DNA of 64,000 nucleotides from the NCBI GenBank assembly GCA_035772405.1, contig JAYKKM010000144.1:2781001-2845000 (forward strand), in the 5' to 3' direction. A program made the translations under genes and the position numbers. Below are positions 10,675 through 20,796 of this stretch, piece after piece; within the stretch, counting starts at the first letter, position 1; each line of letters starts with the position of its first letter. The notes beneath the pieces were generated by a model that had not been told where the DNA came from, made no database searches, and saw only the letters and a program-made list of their open reading frames with translations. This DNA is from Chrysogorgia sp. JL179-B06 (taxonomy: Eukaryota; Cnidaria; Anthozoa; Scleralcyonacea; Chrysogorgiidae).

Positions 10675-10732
10675 GCTGCTCATTGTTATATCCACGCAGC
10701 TGCATTAGTTGCTGAATATCTCAGACGAAAAG
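10675..10732 (+). CDS. DOCK9-like: DOCK-D exon 2
   Basis: The 58-bp exon encodes AAHCYIHAAALVAEYLRRK plus one base. The acceptor is GACTTTTCTAG and the donor GTAAAA. The residues match the conserved DHR-2 helix with ALVAEYL in all DOCK9/10/11 proteins. It ends in phase 1 and joins the next exon across a 73-bp intron. Confidence 0.92.
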
Positions 10733-10805
10733 GTAAAACTGTACAAATATTGTCTTTCTATAACTCTCATGAGCACTAGTTCTAGATTGTTTTTGTTTCT
10801 TTTAG

Positions 10806-10918
10806 GTTGTTACCCTCAAGGATGTGACGGGTTTCGTTATGTGTCGCCAAATATTGTTCCTGATGAAAGTGTTATGAAAAACGACGAAGGACTTGTTAAT
10901 GAACAGCCATATACCACT
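10806..10918 (+). CDS. DOCK9-like: DOCK-D exon 3
   Basis: The 113-bp exon completes a glycine codon and encodes CYPQGCDGFRYVSPNIVPDE through NEQPYTT. It corresponds to the 'QGCTAFRVITPNIDEE' region of vertebrate DOCK9. The acceptor is TTTCTTTTAG and the donor GTAAGT. The acidic, variable C-terminal half is where family members differ most. Confidence 0.92.
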
Positions 10919-10931
10919 GTAAGTAATATTT

Positions 10932-11090
10932 AGTATTTCACTCGATTAAACTACATGTTCTAACTAAGGATTTATAGTGAAGGAAAATGTACATGTAGTT
11001 TAATCGAGTGAAATGCCCAATATTACTTGTAATATACCCAGAATATTACCCCGGCATTACCACCACTATATTATACAGAACTCGCTACCT
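10932..11090. repeat. Dispersed repeat with 25-bp inverted arms
   Basis: ATTTCACTCGATTAAACTAC and its complement flank a 30-base loop (10932-11014). The following bases (about 11015-11090) are also found at 22240-22345, so this is a dispersed element. Here it is followed by satellite B, there by a tRNA-like sequence. Confidence 0.6.
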
Positions 11091-11116
11091 CCTCCGCAGG
11101 CGTTCTTTTGAGCGAG

Positions 11117-11436
11117 AAGGGCGCAGAAGGCTGTGAGCAGCTCCAGAAAGCTATGAGTAGCCCCAGAAGGCTATGAGTAGCCCTAGAAGGCTCAGAAGGC
11201 TATGAACAGCCTCAGAAAGCTATGAGTAGCCCCAGAAGGCTATGAACAGCCTCAGAAAGCTATAAGTAGCCCCAGAAGGCTATGAGCAGCCCCAGAAGGC
11301 TATGAGTAGCCCCAGAAGGCTATGAGTAGCCCCAGAAGGCTATAAGTAGCCCCAGAAAGCTATGAGCAGCCCCAGAAGGCTATGAGTAGCCCCAGAAGGC
11401 TATGTGCAGCCCCAGAAGGCTGTGAGCAGCCCTGCC
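11117..11436. repeat. 20-bp satellite array B (about 16 copies)
   Basis: The unit is CAGAAGGCTATGAGTAGCCC with changes such as AAAGC and GAACAG. It lies in intron 3. The local sequence is more GC-rich than the surroundings. Confidence 0.9.
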
Positions 11437-11691
11437 AAGAGGGTGGATAGTCAGGGCAACTGCCCCAGGGCCAAATAAGGGACCCAAAATGATAACCATC
11501 ATGCAAATCCTACACATAGAATGAAGCTTGTAGGGCATTTAGGGGTCCGTGAATGACCATAACCCCACCTTCCCTTGGGCCTATGAGTTCTATTTTCGTG
11601 AGGGGTGTAAAAAACCTTTAGATTATGAAGTTTTGAGAACGTGCGCATTTAATAACCATTTCTGCAATCCTAACATTGCAGGGATTATTTT
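11437..11691. other. Unassigned intron sequence
   Basis: No gene, repeat or exon is recognised. Confidence 0.5.
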
Positions 11692-11766
11692 AACGTGCAG
11701 TGATAACCAATTTGTGCAGTGATAAATGAGATTTGTGCAGTGATAAACGCAATTTTGTGCAATTTT
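11692..11766. repeat. Degenerate short array related to the 21-bp satellite
   Basis: GTGCAGTGATAA occurs three times at spacings of about 20-25 bases, separated by A/T-rich spacers ending TTTGTGC. Orientation and words (TGCA-GTGATAA-TTT) match the inverted 21-bp satellite at 63557-64000. Confidence 0.55.
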
Positions 11767-12119
11767 TCTTTAATATTTAATAATGGGTGTTATTCGTGAA
11801 AGGATTGCATCAGAAATTATGTTCAAAGGCACAGTACATACTATATTCCAACATATACTATTTAATATCAAAATTTAAATTAGCAAATACACAAATAAGA
11901 CGTGACGTCACACACATAATTTGACCGCGCGCCTCAGCCGGACGTCTACCTGTCAAAAATTGCCACTTTTAGAGTGAAAAAATCTATTTTCTAGGACACT
12001 ACGTCCAAAACAAATTTGCCCAGAATGTTCAGCGCAAAAAACTCTATCAGAAACTCAAATAAGAAAGGAACCGAAAATTTCGTTTCATAAACACTTGAAA
12101 GGACCTTGGTCCACTATTT

Positions 12120-12407
12120 AACAATTAGACAACGAGTCCGAGTTGTCTATTAGAAGTTAGTAGAAACTGACCATGGTCTATTACAAATGCTGCATTCTGA
12201 TTGGCTACTCAACCGTTGTCTATTCGTGATAGACAACGTTTGGGAAACGCGCTCAAAACAATGGCAGAAAACTCTCGTTTTGGGGAGGTTTCAAATGAGT
12301 TTTTGGATAATTTTTTGGAGAATGCATGATTTGTAATAGTCCACTAATTTGTTTCGCCTTCGTTGACTATTCGCTCATAGACAACTCGGACTCGTTGTCT
12401 AATTGTT
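12120..12407. mobile_element. MITE with AACAATTAGACAAC ends
   Basis: The 288-bp element has TIRs of about 30 bp (AACAATTAGACAACGAGTCC and its complement). Its interior shares the CTGATTGGCTACTCAACCG segment with the longer element at 12410-13387 and with 13388-13747. It appears to be an internal-deletion derivative. Confidence 0.7.
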
Positions 12408-12409
12408 AA

Positions 12410-13387
12410 TTAGTATACACCCAACCATTGTCTATTACAAATGCTGCATTCTGATTGGCTACTCAACCGTTGTCTATTCGTGATAGACAACGTTTGGGAA
12501 AAATGAAAACAAACCTGAAAAAATATGGCAGTAAACTCTCGTTTTGCAGACATTTCCGAGGAATTTTTTGAGAGTTTGATAGAAAATTCTATCGCTGAGA
12601 AAACTAAAACGGCCACAAAATATGGCATGAAGATTTTTAATGGTAAAGTACGAAATATAAACTGTTTTTACTTGCCGCTCACGAGTTTTTAAATAACACA
12701 GCTTATTCGTCAGTTTGCACTAGAAAAACTCTCTAGAAAAACGTCTGTCACAGTTTTGTACGACCACGACATAGAGGCTAGACACGCCAAGGCTGCACTG
12801 GTCACAAATCTGATCTCTCCACTCAGTCGTACGCACAGCTCGAGAGGGCTTCTTTCCAGCAGAAGGAAAACATGTCGAATATTCTAAGTCGCTTCGTCTC
12901 AGGTGAGAGCAATACTTCCATTCTGTCTAGTCGCTGCAGCTCTACTTACAGCAAACCAGACCTTATGCAATCATCACCCCCAACGTCTTCGGCACTTGAA
13001 ACAACTGATCAGGCTAACTCTGATGCTCAGCTTCGCGTTGAAAACCAAGCCACAAATATCCAGCTGCGAGCTCCACAATCGTTCAATTTCCATGGCTGCA
13101 AAGTCAGGCATGATTGTTTCCACTTTCCAGTTGAACTGTTGTTCCCTTGGTAGTCGTTTCTTTGATAACTTTTAAGAAGAAATTCTTTCTTACGAATGTT
13201 TTATGGACATTTTAACACCAAACGGTTTGCTTTTGACACTGTCTGACGTCTGACACGTAAACACATGTCAGGTGATGTCGCGTGAGTTCGCGCGTGCGTA
13301 TAAATTAAAATTGAATGATATTATTTTAAATTATTTTATGGATTATTTTCTTGAAATTAATATATCTAGGTGCAGGGTGTATACTAA
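12410..13387 (+). mobile_element. Longer element with decayed Crypton-like coding remnants
   Basis: The ends are inverted TTAGTATACACCC (12410-12422 and 13375-13387). It shares about 100 bp with its MITE neighbours but also carries coding remnants: an N-terminal exon at about 12524-12643 and a C-terminal remnant near 13020-13153. Most of the middle of the protein is missing. Confidence 0.5.
12524..12643 (+). pseudogene. N-terminal exon resembling Crypton-derived (DUF3504-type) proteins
   Basis: The frame reads MAVNSRFADISEEFFESLIE, then a SIAEKTKTATKYGMKIFN segment. The words TKxATKYGMKIF match the start of the tyrosine-recombinase-like domain found in Crypton transposons and Crypton-derived host proteins. 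A donor-like GGTAAAG follows. The downstream remnant ending SFNFHGCKV resembles the C-terminal beta strand of the same family. The catalytic region is absent. Confidence 0.45.
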
Positions 13388-13747
13388 AACAATTAGACAA
13401 CTCGTCCTCGTTGTCTATGAGCGAATAGTCAACTCAGGCTTCGCCTTCGTTGACTATTCGCTCTTAGTAGAAACTGACCATGGTCTATTACAAATGCTGC
13501 ATTCTGATTGGCTACTCAACCGTTGTCTATTCGTGATAGACAACGTTTGGGAAACGCGTTCAAAACAATGGCAGAAAACTCTCGTTTTGGGGAGGTTTCA
13601 CATGAGTTTTCGGATATTTTTTGGAGAATGCATGATTTGTAATAGTCCACTAATTTGTTTCTACTAAAACAATTAGACAACTCGTCCTCGTTGTCTATGA
13701 GCGAATAGTCAACTCAGGCTTCGCCTTCGTTGACTATTCGCTCTTAG
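13388..13747. mobile_element. MITE relative with duplicated terminal hairpins
   Basis: An 80-bp hairpin block (ACAATTAGACAACTCGTCC ... TTGACTATTCGCTC) is present at 13388-13467 and repeated directly at 13668-13747. Between them is the same core as in 12120-12407. Confidence 0.65.
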
Positions 13748-13751
13748 TCCA

Positions 13752-14545
13752 TGATCGAGTCGGTTTTCTTTGATGTACTGCGGGCTTTATCTAGCATAAA
13801 GACCATGAATACTAATTAGATAAGAAATGAAGGAAAAACTAAGGGAAATCTTTGTCCAAGGTGGATAAAATGGACAAAACTTTGTTGGAAAACCTCCTCA
13901 CTCATGAACTAAATCAGTTAGATCCCTCGAATGTCGGGCTTTATTATAAGTAATACCATGACTTGAGGGAAATTAGCGATTAAATTGCCCGCCGCCGAGG
14001 GAAGATTTGTGAAAGTCCGAGGGCGAAGTCCGAGGACTTTTACAAATCTTCCCGAGGCGAAGGGCAATTTAATCGCTAATTTCCCGACAAGTCATGGTAT
14101 CAGTTTGTAATATTATAATCGCCGAGGAAAACTCAGGGAAGTATGCTGAGATAAGTTTAGGTGTTTGATTTTGTATGGTTCAGTGAAGTTGTTTACGAGT
14201 TTTATTACTATTGATTGAAGTAATTATACCTTTGGGAGATGCTTTGTGTTTGTGAGGGTTATTTAAATGACTGATTTAAATGATGAAAAGTCATGGTATT
14301 ACTTATAATAATAGATATGCAAGCGGGAAATTTAGTAAAAGAGAAAGGATTTCTTTGTATACTAATTTTCCCCTGCATGGTTGATGAGGGAAAATTAGTA
14401 GACAAAGAAATCTTTTGTTTTCTACTAAATTTCCCGAAATTTAGAAGACAAAGGCGTATGCATGGGTAATGAGGAAAATACGAGGTTTGCATTCCCGGAG
14501 AGAACAAAAGAATCCGAGGCGATCATGGTATTATGCTATATAAAG
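13752..14545. mobile_element. Composite of nested foldback elements
   Basis: The outer element matches 40962-41245 (GCGGGCTTTATCTAGC... and ...TATAAAGCCCTC). It is interrupted after CGGGCTTTAT by another element bounded by TTATAAGTAATACCATGACTT (13943-) and its complement (about 14286-14311), which begins with a GC-rich hairpin (13953-14100). A further hairpin spans about 14323-14450. Confidence 0.6.
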
Positions 14546-14777
14546 CCCTCTTACATAACGTTAAGCGTACCGTAAACTAACAGCCTTATTAGTTGATTAC
14601 TGACGAGCTACCGAGCTACTCAGTGCTCCATTGCTGCTTTAATAACGTGCTACTGAAGTTAGATTTTATGCCTTTTTCAAAAATTCCTTAAAATAATCCC
14701 TGTAACATTGTAAAGATAAACAATTGTAACGTCTCAATCACTTCCTTGATATTAATATAATGATTATTATTTTTTAG

Positions 14778-14900
14778 AAAATTCTTGTGGATTTTCTTGA
14801 GAAAAGCGCCGATATTTTGGCGCTCGCTGAACGTTATGAAGTTATAGGAGAAATCTACAAACTTGTTATTCCTGTTTATGAGCAAGACAGAGATTTTAAC
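14778..14900 (+). CDS. DOCK9-like: DOCK-D exon 4
   Basis: Forty-one codons in phase 0 run from KILVDFLEKSADILALAERY to VIPVYEQDRDFN. The acceptor is TTATTTTTTAG and the donor GTAAGT. The motif AERYEVIGEIYKLVIPVYE matches the DHR-2 lobe A helices of DOCK9 (AERYELIADIYKLIIPIYE). Confidence 0.94.
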
Positions 14901-15481
14901 GTAAGTAAGGGGATGATTACATGAGCCGAGGGTTTTTGCGCGATTACATAGAAAATTTTATCCTGTGCCACATTTAAAATTCACGCAGGAAAGAATGCGC
15001 CATATTTTTCCATCTGGCTTCTGCTCGTATTTCGAAGCTTCTTTGTCATTTTAGACTTCTAGTAAAACTATATTTCAACTTTATTTTTTGTTAACCTAAC
15101 ATGCGATAGTATGTAAACTAAAGATTGATGATTTATGCTTCTACAAAGTGAACTATAGTTCGATGGATGGCGAGGTATATGAAAATTAGAAATAAAACTC
15201 ATTAATAATTCATGAGCCAAAAACAAAGGAAATCAGTACCGAGACGGACAACTGGATACCTGGTCTTAATTAGCAGAGGATTTTGACAATTTCCACCTCA
15301 AATTTCTCTTAAAATACTGATTCATTCGAGATGTAATATCAAAAACTCGAAAGAGTGTCGCATCCTCTATCCAGTCACCTCGAATTCGGTTAAAAAACTC
15401 GGCTATCGCCTCGTTTTTCAACCTACTTCTCGGGAACTGGATATCGGATGAAACACTCTTTCTCGTGGTTTGATCTATTAC
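14901..15481. other. Intron 4, left part
   Basis: The stretch is AT-rich with one short GC-rich inverted repeat near 15380-15440 (CTCGGCTATCGCCTCG). No gene or larger repeat is recognised. Confidence 0.5.
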
Positions 15482-15938
15482 ATCAAATATCTAAAAAGGT
15501 TGGTGTACTGCTGAAATAGTGTGTAAGTTGTCTAACGTTTCGAGCGAAGGCCCTTCGTTAGAGAGTGAAACGTAAAGTGAAATAATAACAGAGTGGACTT
15601 TTATAGAATAAATAATCGCGTAAGACAAAAATAAACCAATCAGGTGCGAGAAAGAATAACAAATAATAATGAGATGTAAAAATAGGAAAGTTATTTGCTA
15701 TTATAACCACATGGATTGTTGCTGATTGTTGGTAAAAATAGCAAATGACTTTCCTATTTTTACATCTCATAATTATTTGTTATTCACTTTCTCGCACCTG
15801 ATTGGTTTATTTTTGTCTTACGCGATTATTTATTCTATAAAAGTCTCACTCAGTTATTATTTCACTTTTCGTTTCACTCTCTGACGAAGGACCTTTGATC
15901 AAAACGTTAGACTACACCAACCTTTTTAGATATTTGAT
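15482..15938. mobile_element. 457-bp palindromic element
   Basis: The arms are over 200 bp each, from AAATATCTAAAAAGGTTGG at the left to its complement at the right, around a centre near 15715. Both arms contain AACGTTAGAC/CTAACGTTTCGAGCG and an AAACCAATCAGGTGCGAG box. A structurally similar element lies at 60956-61398. Confidence 0.8.
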
Positions 15939-16014
15939 TTGGAAATTAGAAAGCTTTGTAGGAAAAAGCGATCAAATTGATGGAAGAACGGGCTCTTGAT
16001 GGACAATTATGATC

Positions 16015-16314
16015 ATATAGTCAATCGAGATATGGTCTGGAAACTCAGCTAAAGTCTTTGTTCTATCTTTTTGTTCGTCTTTATGCAATTTTGTGCACGG
16101 TGCATGGTCACTGAACCTATTGTATTTTAGTATAATGAAGCAATCATCCAATAAAATCGTTTGGGTTTAATCGCTCAACCGTGTTGTTTAAATATTAATA
16201 AACCTAAAACAAAGGATGTGCACGGTGTAAGGTACGGTTCAACATCAAAACGTAGCTCATTATTGTCGCTTTGAAGTTTGCCGAGTTTCCAGACCATATC
16301 TCGATTGACTATGT
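16015..16314. mobile_element. MITE, about 300 bp
   Basis: TIRs of about 32 bp start CATATAGTCAATCGAGATAT on the left and have the complement TCGATTGACTATG on the right. The inner sequence is AT-rich with no ORF. Confidence 0.7.
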
Positions 16315-16949
16315 TATGATTTATGGGACATCTCCACTAGAAGAAAAGCACGTGTCTGCAGAATTGACGGATCATCTCACGCACACTCGGCAAAAAGCAT
16401 TACAGAAAGGTTAAATTTCCATCCCGGCAGACTATCTTCATTAACTGGGCCAACTTGATTAACGAATAAATGACCACTGCGAAATAACTGACCAAGCGTG
16501 ACGAGTCAGATATTTCGCTTTTTTGGTGCTATTCAGACAAGAACAAAAACCATACCATAACCCAAATAAAAACTTTAGTCCTAACGCTGAAACAAAGAAA
16601 TACTAACCCTACTTTTAAACAAAACAGTTCAATTACATGTATGTAATATTCTGTGTACGGAGGCGAAGCAAGTGTAGCCCAAAACAAAAGCGTGTCAACA
16701 ACAGATTAACGGTCGTGAAAGTGAGCAACAAAGTAAACAACAGAGTGAATTACCTTGCAAAATATCTGATGCAGAATGGGGGAGGAGCATCCCCTGCACA
16801 TGCGCACAACAAGAAAAGTCAGTTTTTTCGCAGGTCAGACATTTCGCGTGACACCGGGCCAACTTGCCTCATATAACTGCTAACATTGATGGATGAAAAT
16901 TCATTCCTTGTAACTACAGTAATTTGATATATTTACTATAATTCATTTC
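16315..16949. other. Intron sequence with possible repeat at 16434-16870
   Basis: ACTGGGCCAACTTG at 16444 and CCGGGCCAACTTG at 16855 are direct repeats around a stretch with CCTAAC-like words. I cannot assign it to a family. Confidence 0.35.
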
Positions 16950-17602
16950 TTAAGGGGGCAAGCTACCTTACATTTTATGTTCGCGAACCCATGATGTAAT
17001 AATGGGTCTATCTTATTATAGTTAAATGTATATGCAATATGCTATATATCATTTTAAAGCTTATAACATGCTCTAAACAAATAGCATTACAGATGCCCTC
17101 CCAGGCAAAAACATAAATGTAAAAAAAACCTGCAACGCTGAAAACCGTCTTTGGATGCTATCTAGTCAAAAATTAAGCATCAAGAATTGGTCATTTTAAC
17201 TTGTAAAATAGATTACATCCCAGTCAAGAAATTAATGGGTGCTTTTTACCCTTTGATAAAAATTGAGTGTTCTATACCGAATTTAAATAAGATCATCACT
17301 TAATATTTGTTGCTATGGGAATAAAATGCAGTGTAACACAAAAAGCTATTAATGGAATTTGTTGACTGGGATGTAATCTATTTTACAAGTTAAAATGACC
17401 AATTCTTGATGCTTAGATTGACTAGATAGCATCCAAAGATGGTTTTCAGCTTTGCAGGTTTTTTACATTTATGTTTTTGCCTGGGAGGGCAACTTTAAAA
17501 TGATATATAGCATGTTGCATATACATTTAACCATAATAAGATAGAGCCATTATTATATCATGGGTTTGCGAACATAAAATTTAAGGTAGCTTGCCCCCTT
17601 AA
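16950..17602. mobile_element. 650-bp long-arm foldback element, TTAA-flanked
   Basis: The borders are TTAAGGGGGCAAGCTACCTTA and its complement. The arms are about 250-270 bp, with inner conserved words TAGATTACATCCCAGTCAA and its complement near 17210 and 17370. The loop is about 100 bp. No ORF is present. Confidence 0.82.
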
Positions 17603-17765
17603 TAAAAGCAACAGGAGGAAGTGCTACGAGCAGTTTGGTTTCATAAAGGAATGTGTCGATATGTGTCGACAGCTGCATGTTTATGTCTACCTTGTTGGTC
17701 TAAGACTTTGTCGGACTTACTCTTGTATGATCTAATTTTTTTGACCTAGTTATTTTTCCCCTTAG

Positions 17766-17879
17766 GCTTTATCTATCGCCTACAACAATCTCGCTCAGTC
17801 ATATTCAAAAGTTGTTGCTGCCATGGCATCTCGTAAAAGACTTCTTGGGTCATATTTCCGAGTTGCCTTTTTTGGTGAG
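17766..17879 (+). CDS. DOCK9-like: DOCK-D exon 5
   Basis: Thirty-eight codons in phase 0 run from ALSIAYNNLAQSYSKVVAAM to LLGSYFRVAFFGE. The words AYSKV and RRLLGTYFRVAFFG of vertebrate DOCK9 are clearly matched. The acceptor is TTTCCCCTTAG and the donor GTAAAT. This is the boundary region between lobes A and B. Confidence 0.94.
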
Positions 17880-17934
17880 GTAAATATATTTTTAAAAAAA
17901 ATGTATAATGTTTATGAGTCACGGATAGGAATGA

Positions 17935-18005
17935 ACGTGTAACCTTCAGATTACCGGTGAGGCGCTCTAAACATTGAGTTACCAAGAATCAGAATCAGTT
18001 ACTGT
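17935..18005 (-). repeat. Degenerate tRNA-derived sequence
   Basis: On the minus strand TTGGTAACTCAATGTTTAGAG followed by CGCC...ACCGGTAATCTGAAGGTTA resembles the A-box half of the tRNA-like sequence at 47836-47920. The B-box half is not preserved. Confidence 0.4.
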
Positions 18006-18312
18006 CTCAGTCATCCCCCAGTCTGAGATTTCCCCTTAGTCTAATTGCGCATGCGTGACGGATGGCCGGAAGAATGAGCACGCGGTTGGTCTGGTCTGAA
18101 TGCTCCAGGAACTGTTTCTTCCCGTATAGTATATTACCATAAACAACACAGAACACACGCATGCGCAATGACATAAGAGGGACATCTAAGTCCGGGGAAG
18201 ATTGAGACCGACACACCGGGATTTGTTCCACGAAGAAACCTCGAAACAAAACAATCTATATCCTTTTTGACACATGACATTTCAATATTAATATTTAATC
18301 CTTTTCCTTCAG

Positions 18313-18456
18313 GCATTTGATGATGATAATAGAAAGCAGTTTATCTACAAAGAGCCAAAAGTTACCAGTTTGAGTGAGATTTCTGGTAGATTGACGAATC
18401 TTTATGGTCAAAGTTTAGGAGAAGATCGCGTTAAACTGATTCATGAATCTTCCAAG
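18313..18456 (+). CDS. DOCK9-like: DOCK-D exon 6
   Basis: Forty-eight codons in phase 0 run from AFDDDNRKQFIYKEPKVTSL to HESSK. FIYKEPKVTSLSEISGRL corresponds to the DHR-2 lobe B start (YIYKEPKLTPLSEISQRL in DOCK9). The acceptor is TTTTCCTTCAG and the donor GTATAG, a weaker donor. The following intron is about 28.5 kb and holds the GPCR cluster. Confidence 0.94.
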
Positions 18457-18915
18457 GTATAGTCCACTAATAAATTTATACTAGAAATACGTATACGCAA
18501 TAACCCCCTCGCCCGTCTTTTCTGCCCCCGAGTTTCTTTTCTCCATCCATGGTCCCCGGGACCAAACCACCGCGCAAGGTCTAGCAGATAACAAACAAAT
18601 CGCAAAAGGCCGTTTCATCATACGTAGATTTTAAACGTTATCTCGGTCAATATTTAACCGTTTTCAATTCTGAAAACATATTTGGAATTACCGAGTTTAA
18701 ATACATCACACTTGTCTATTATATTACGCAAACGTGTATACCCTTCGTAAAAACCTGCTTATGTACTTAAAAATTAATCGGCCATGTTTGTGCCGTTTTT
18801 CTCCCCAACGATTATTGGTCGATTAAAACGGATCAAGCAAAAGGGCGTACTCGGAACTTACCGGTTGGTCTTAGTCAATCATGTGTACAACATTTGGTCC
18901 TACCATTTTATATTT

Positions 18916-19018
18916 AACAATTAGACAACGAGCCCGCGTTTTCTATGAGCAGATAGTCAACGAGGCGGAGCCGAGTTGACTATTGCTCATAGAAAACAAG
19001 GGCGAGTTGTCTAATTGT
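18916..19018. mobile_element. 103-bp near-perfect hairpin (AACAATTAGACAAC family)
   Basis: It starts AACAATTAGACAACGAGCCC and ends with the complement, with GAGGCGGAGCCGAG at the centre. The ends match the MITE at 12120-12407, so it is probably a minimal derivative of that family. Confidence 0.75.
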
Positions 19019-19500
19019 TTTAGTATAAATTTACAACTTTCTAACCCAAGAAATAACTTTTATTTCGCATTTTTCATGGAAAAAAAGTAAATATTCTTTC
19101 GAAATCAGGCGACTTTTACCCCAGAGGTTTATATCAGCGGATAGTAACTCCTGCGATAGCCAATAAAAATTGAGGATTTGTGATATAAACTTGTCAATTT
19201 ATACTAAATATATATACAAACTTTTCGTGAGAAATAGATCCCTGCCGCGGCGAGATTATCACCCTCGCTTGCGAGGGGATGAATTTTATCATTGTTTTTG
19301 TTATCACCATCATTATTATCGTTGACGTTGTTATTAGTGTATTGTTGCTGTTAATGTTCTGTTATCGTTAATGTTATCGTTATTATTGTCATGGTTATGG
19401 CAGTATATAAACTTCTGGATGCCCAGTTAAACTTAAGCACTTCGTAGTTAGGCGGTTTACCGTAGCCAACCACAGTGCAGACTAAACCTAAATGCTAAAA
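19019..19500. other. Intron sequence, no gene seen
   Basis: The stretch contains a (TTATYGTT)n-like simple region at about 19275-19400. Nothing else is recognised. Confidence 0.5.
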
Positions 19501-19504
19501 AAAA

Positions 19505-19840
19505 TTAATCAATAATAAATCCTACAAGATCCTTAAGTGCCTGGTTGACTTCTTTCGAATATCCTCCCAAGACATCTATAATAATGCTGTACTGTATGAC
19601 GCGTGACCAGGATATCTCTCTTTCAACTCCCAACCAAGAAAACAACAAAGTATGCTCCACTTGCTGCTTTGGCCTCCCTGTTGTCAATCCAAGGACAGCT
19701 CATCTCGATTACAATTACTTCCTGTTTCTCTTCATCGATGACCGTAGCGTCGATCCTGTTTGGCCTAACTAGTGTGTTATCTGCGTATACAGTGAAATAT
19801 CCCAGTGGGCTGTCGCTCGTTCATTCTCATAAAATGGCTT
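19505..19840 (-). pseudogene. Retroelement C-terminal remnant with possible nuclease-like motif
   Basis: On the minus strand one frame reads DATVIDEEKQEVIVIEMSC and, after a frameshift, another reads QYSIIIDVLGGYSKEVNQAL. Both resemble the C-terminal part of a retroelement protein frequent in cnidarian genomes. The D...E.S pattern resembles a PD-(D/E)XK-type fold, but this is inference. Frames are broken. Confidence 0.4.
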
Positions 19841-20103
19841 CGGTTGTACTTGTGAGTATGGTACTCAGCTGAATATATCGCCTTTAGCACAAACTACAAA
19901 CAGCGACTTACATTAGAAAGTTGATATACCAACTTGGAACATAAACCACTTAACAGATCACAACAATTACCAACACCATACAAAAGTCTTCTTCGCACTA
20001 GACCTACCGACAAACAATACGCTTAACGCTTAACGCATGACGCAACACCCACTCACAATAATTATGACACAAACAAACTATGACGTAATGAACCAGCCGT
20101 ATA

Positions 20104-20275
20104 TACAGAGTGTCCCAAAAAAAGGCTATTTAATATCCCATGTGTATAAAACTGTGTGTTTTTACGCATTCGTAGTTCAAAAGCGATAATGAATTTCAAA
20201 GAACTACCAGGTTGCTTGAATTAACATGCTAATTTGAATTTGAAAAGGTAGCCTTTTTTTTGGGACACCCTGTAT
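20104..20275. mobile_element. Tc1/mariner-type MITE, TA target
   Basis: The ends are TACAGAGTGTCCCAAAAAAA and TTTTTTTGGGACACCCTGTA. The CAGGGTGTCCCAAA terminus flanked by TA is typical for mariner elements. The interior of about 120 bp has no ORF. Confidence 0.8.
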
Positions 20276-20796
20276 AGACAAACACGCTTTACTTGACTCT
20301 CAAGATGACCGCTGCTGAGGCCGTCGAAACGTCAGTCAACAACAATAGTCTTTCTCAAGACTACAACAACCTGAACGATCAACTTCACACATCTAATAAC
20401 ATTATTACATCGAAATACTGATCCCAAATTAATTTACTATTTCTAATTTCTTGATTTTCTAAAAATCTAGAATCATCTTGACGTCATAGGTTACTCATTT
20501 GCATATCACAAAAGTCTAAATATCTCGAGAACGACGTGAGATATGAAAGAGCTCTAAATTACCCTCATTTCATAGGCACTAGAAAGTTCTTGTAAAAACC
20601 TGCGTGCTTTGAAACATGGATAAATTAAAAAGACAGATCAGACAATAAACAAACATCACGTAACTTACCTGAGAATCAGGGAGTTATCGGAGGGACATAA
20701 ATTATTAAATACTGTATGTCAATCATGCGATTTGGCCAATAGAAATACTCAGTCGTCAGTGGCCGGGAGTGATGAAAATTACCATTTCTTGCTGGC
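20276..20796. other. Intron sequence with GTCGAAACGTCAGTC motif
   Basis: A word CCGTCGAAACGTCAGTCAAC at about 20322 resembles retroelement tail motifs. The rest shows no recognisable feature. Confidence 0.4.
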
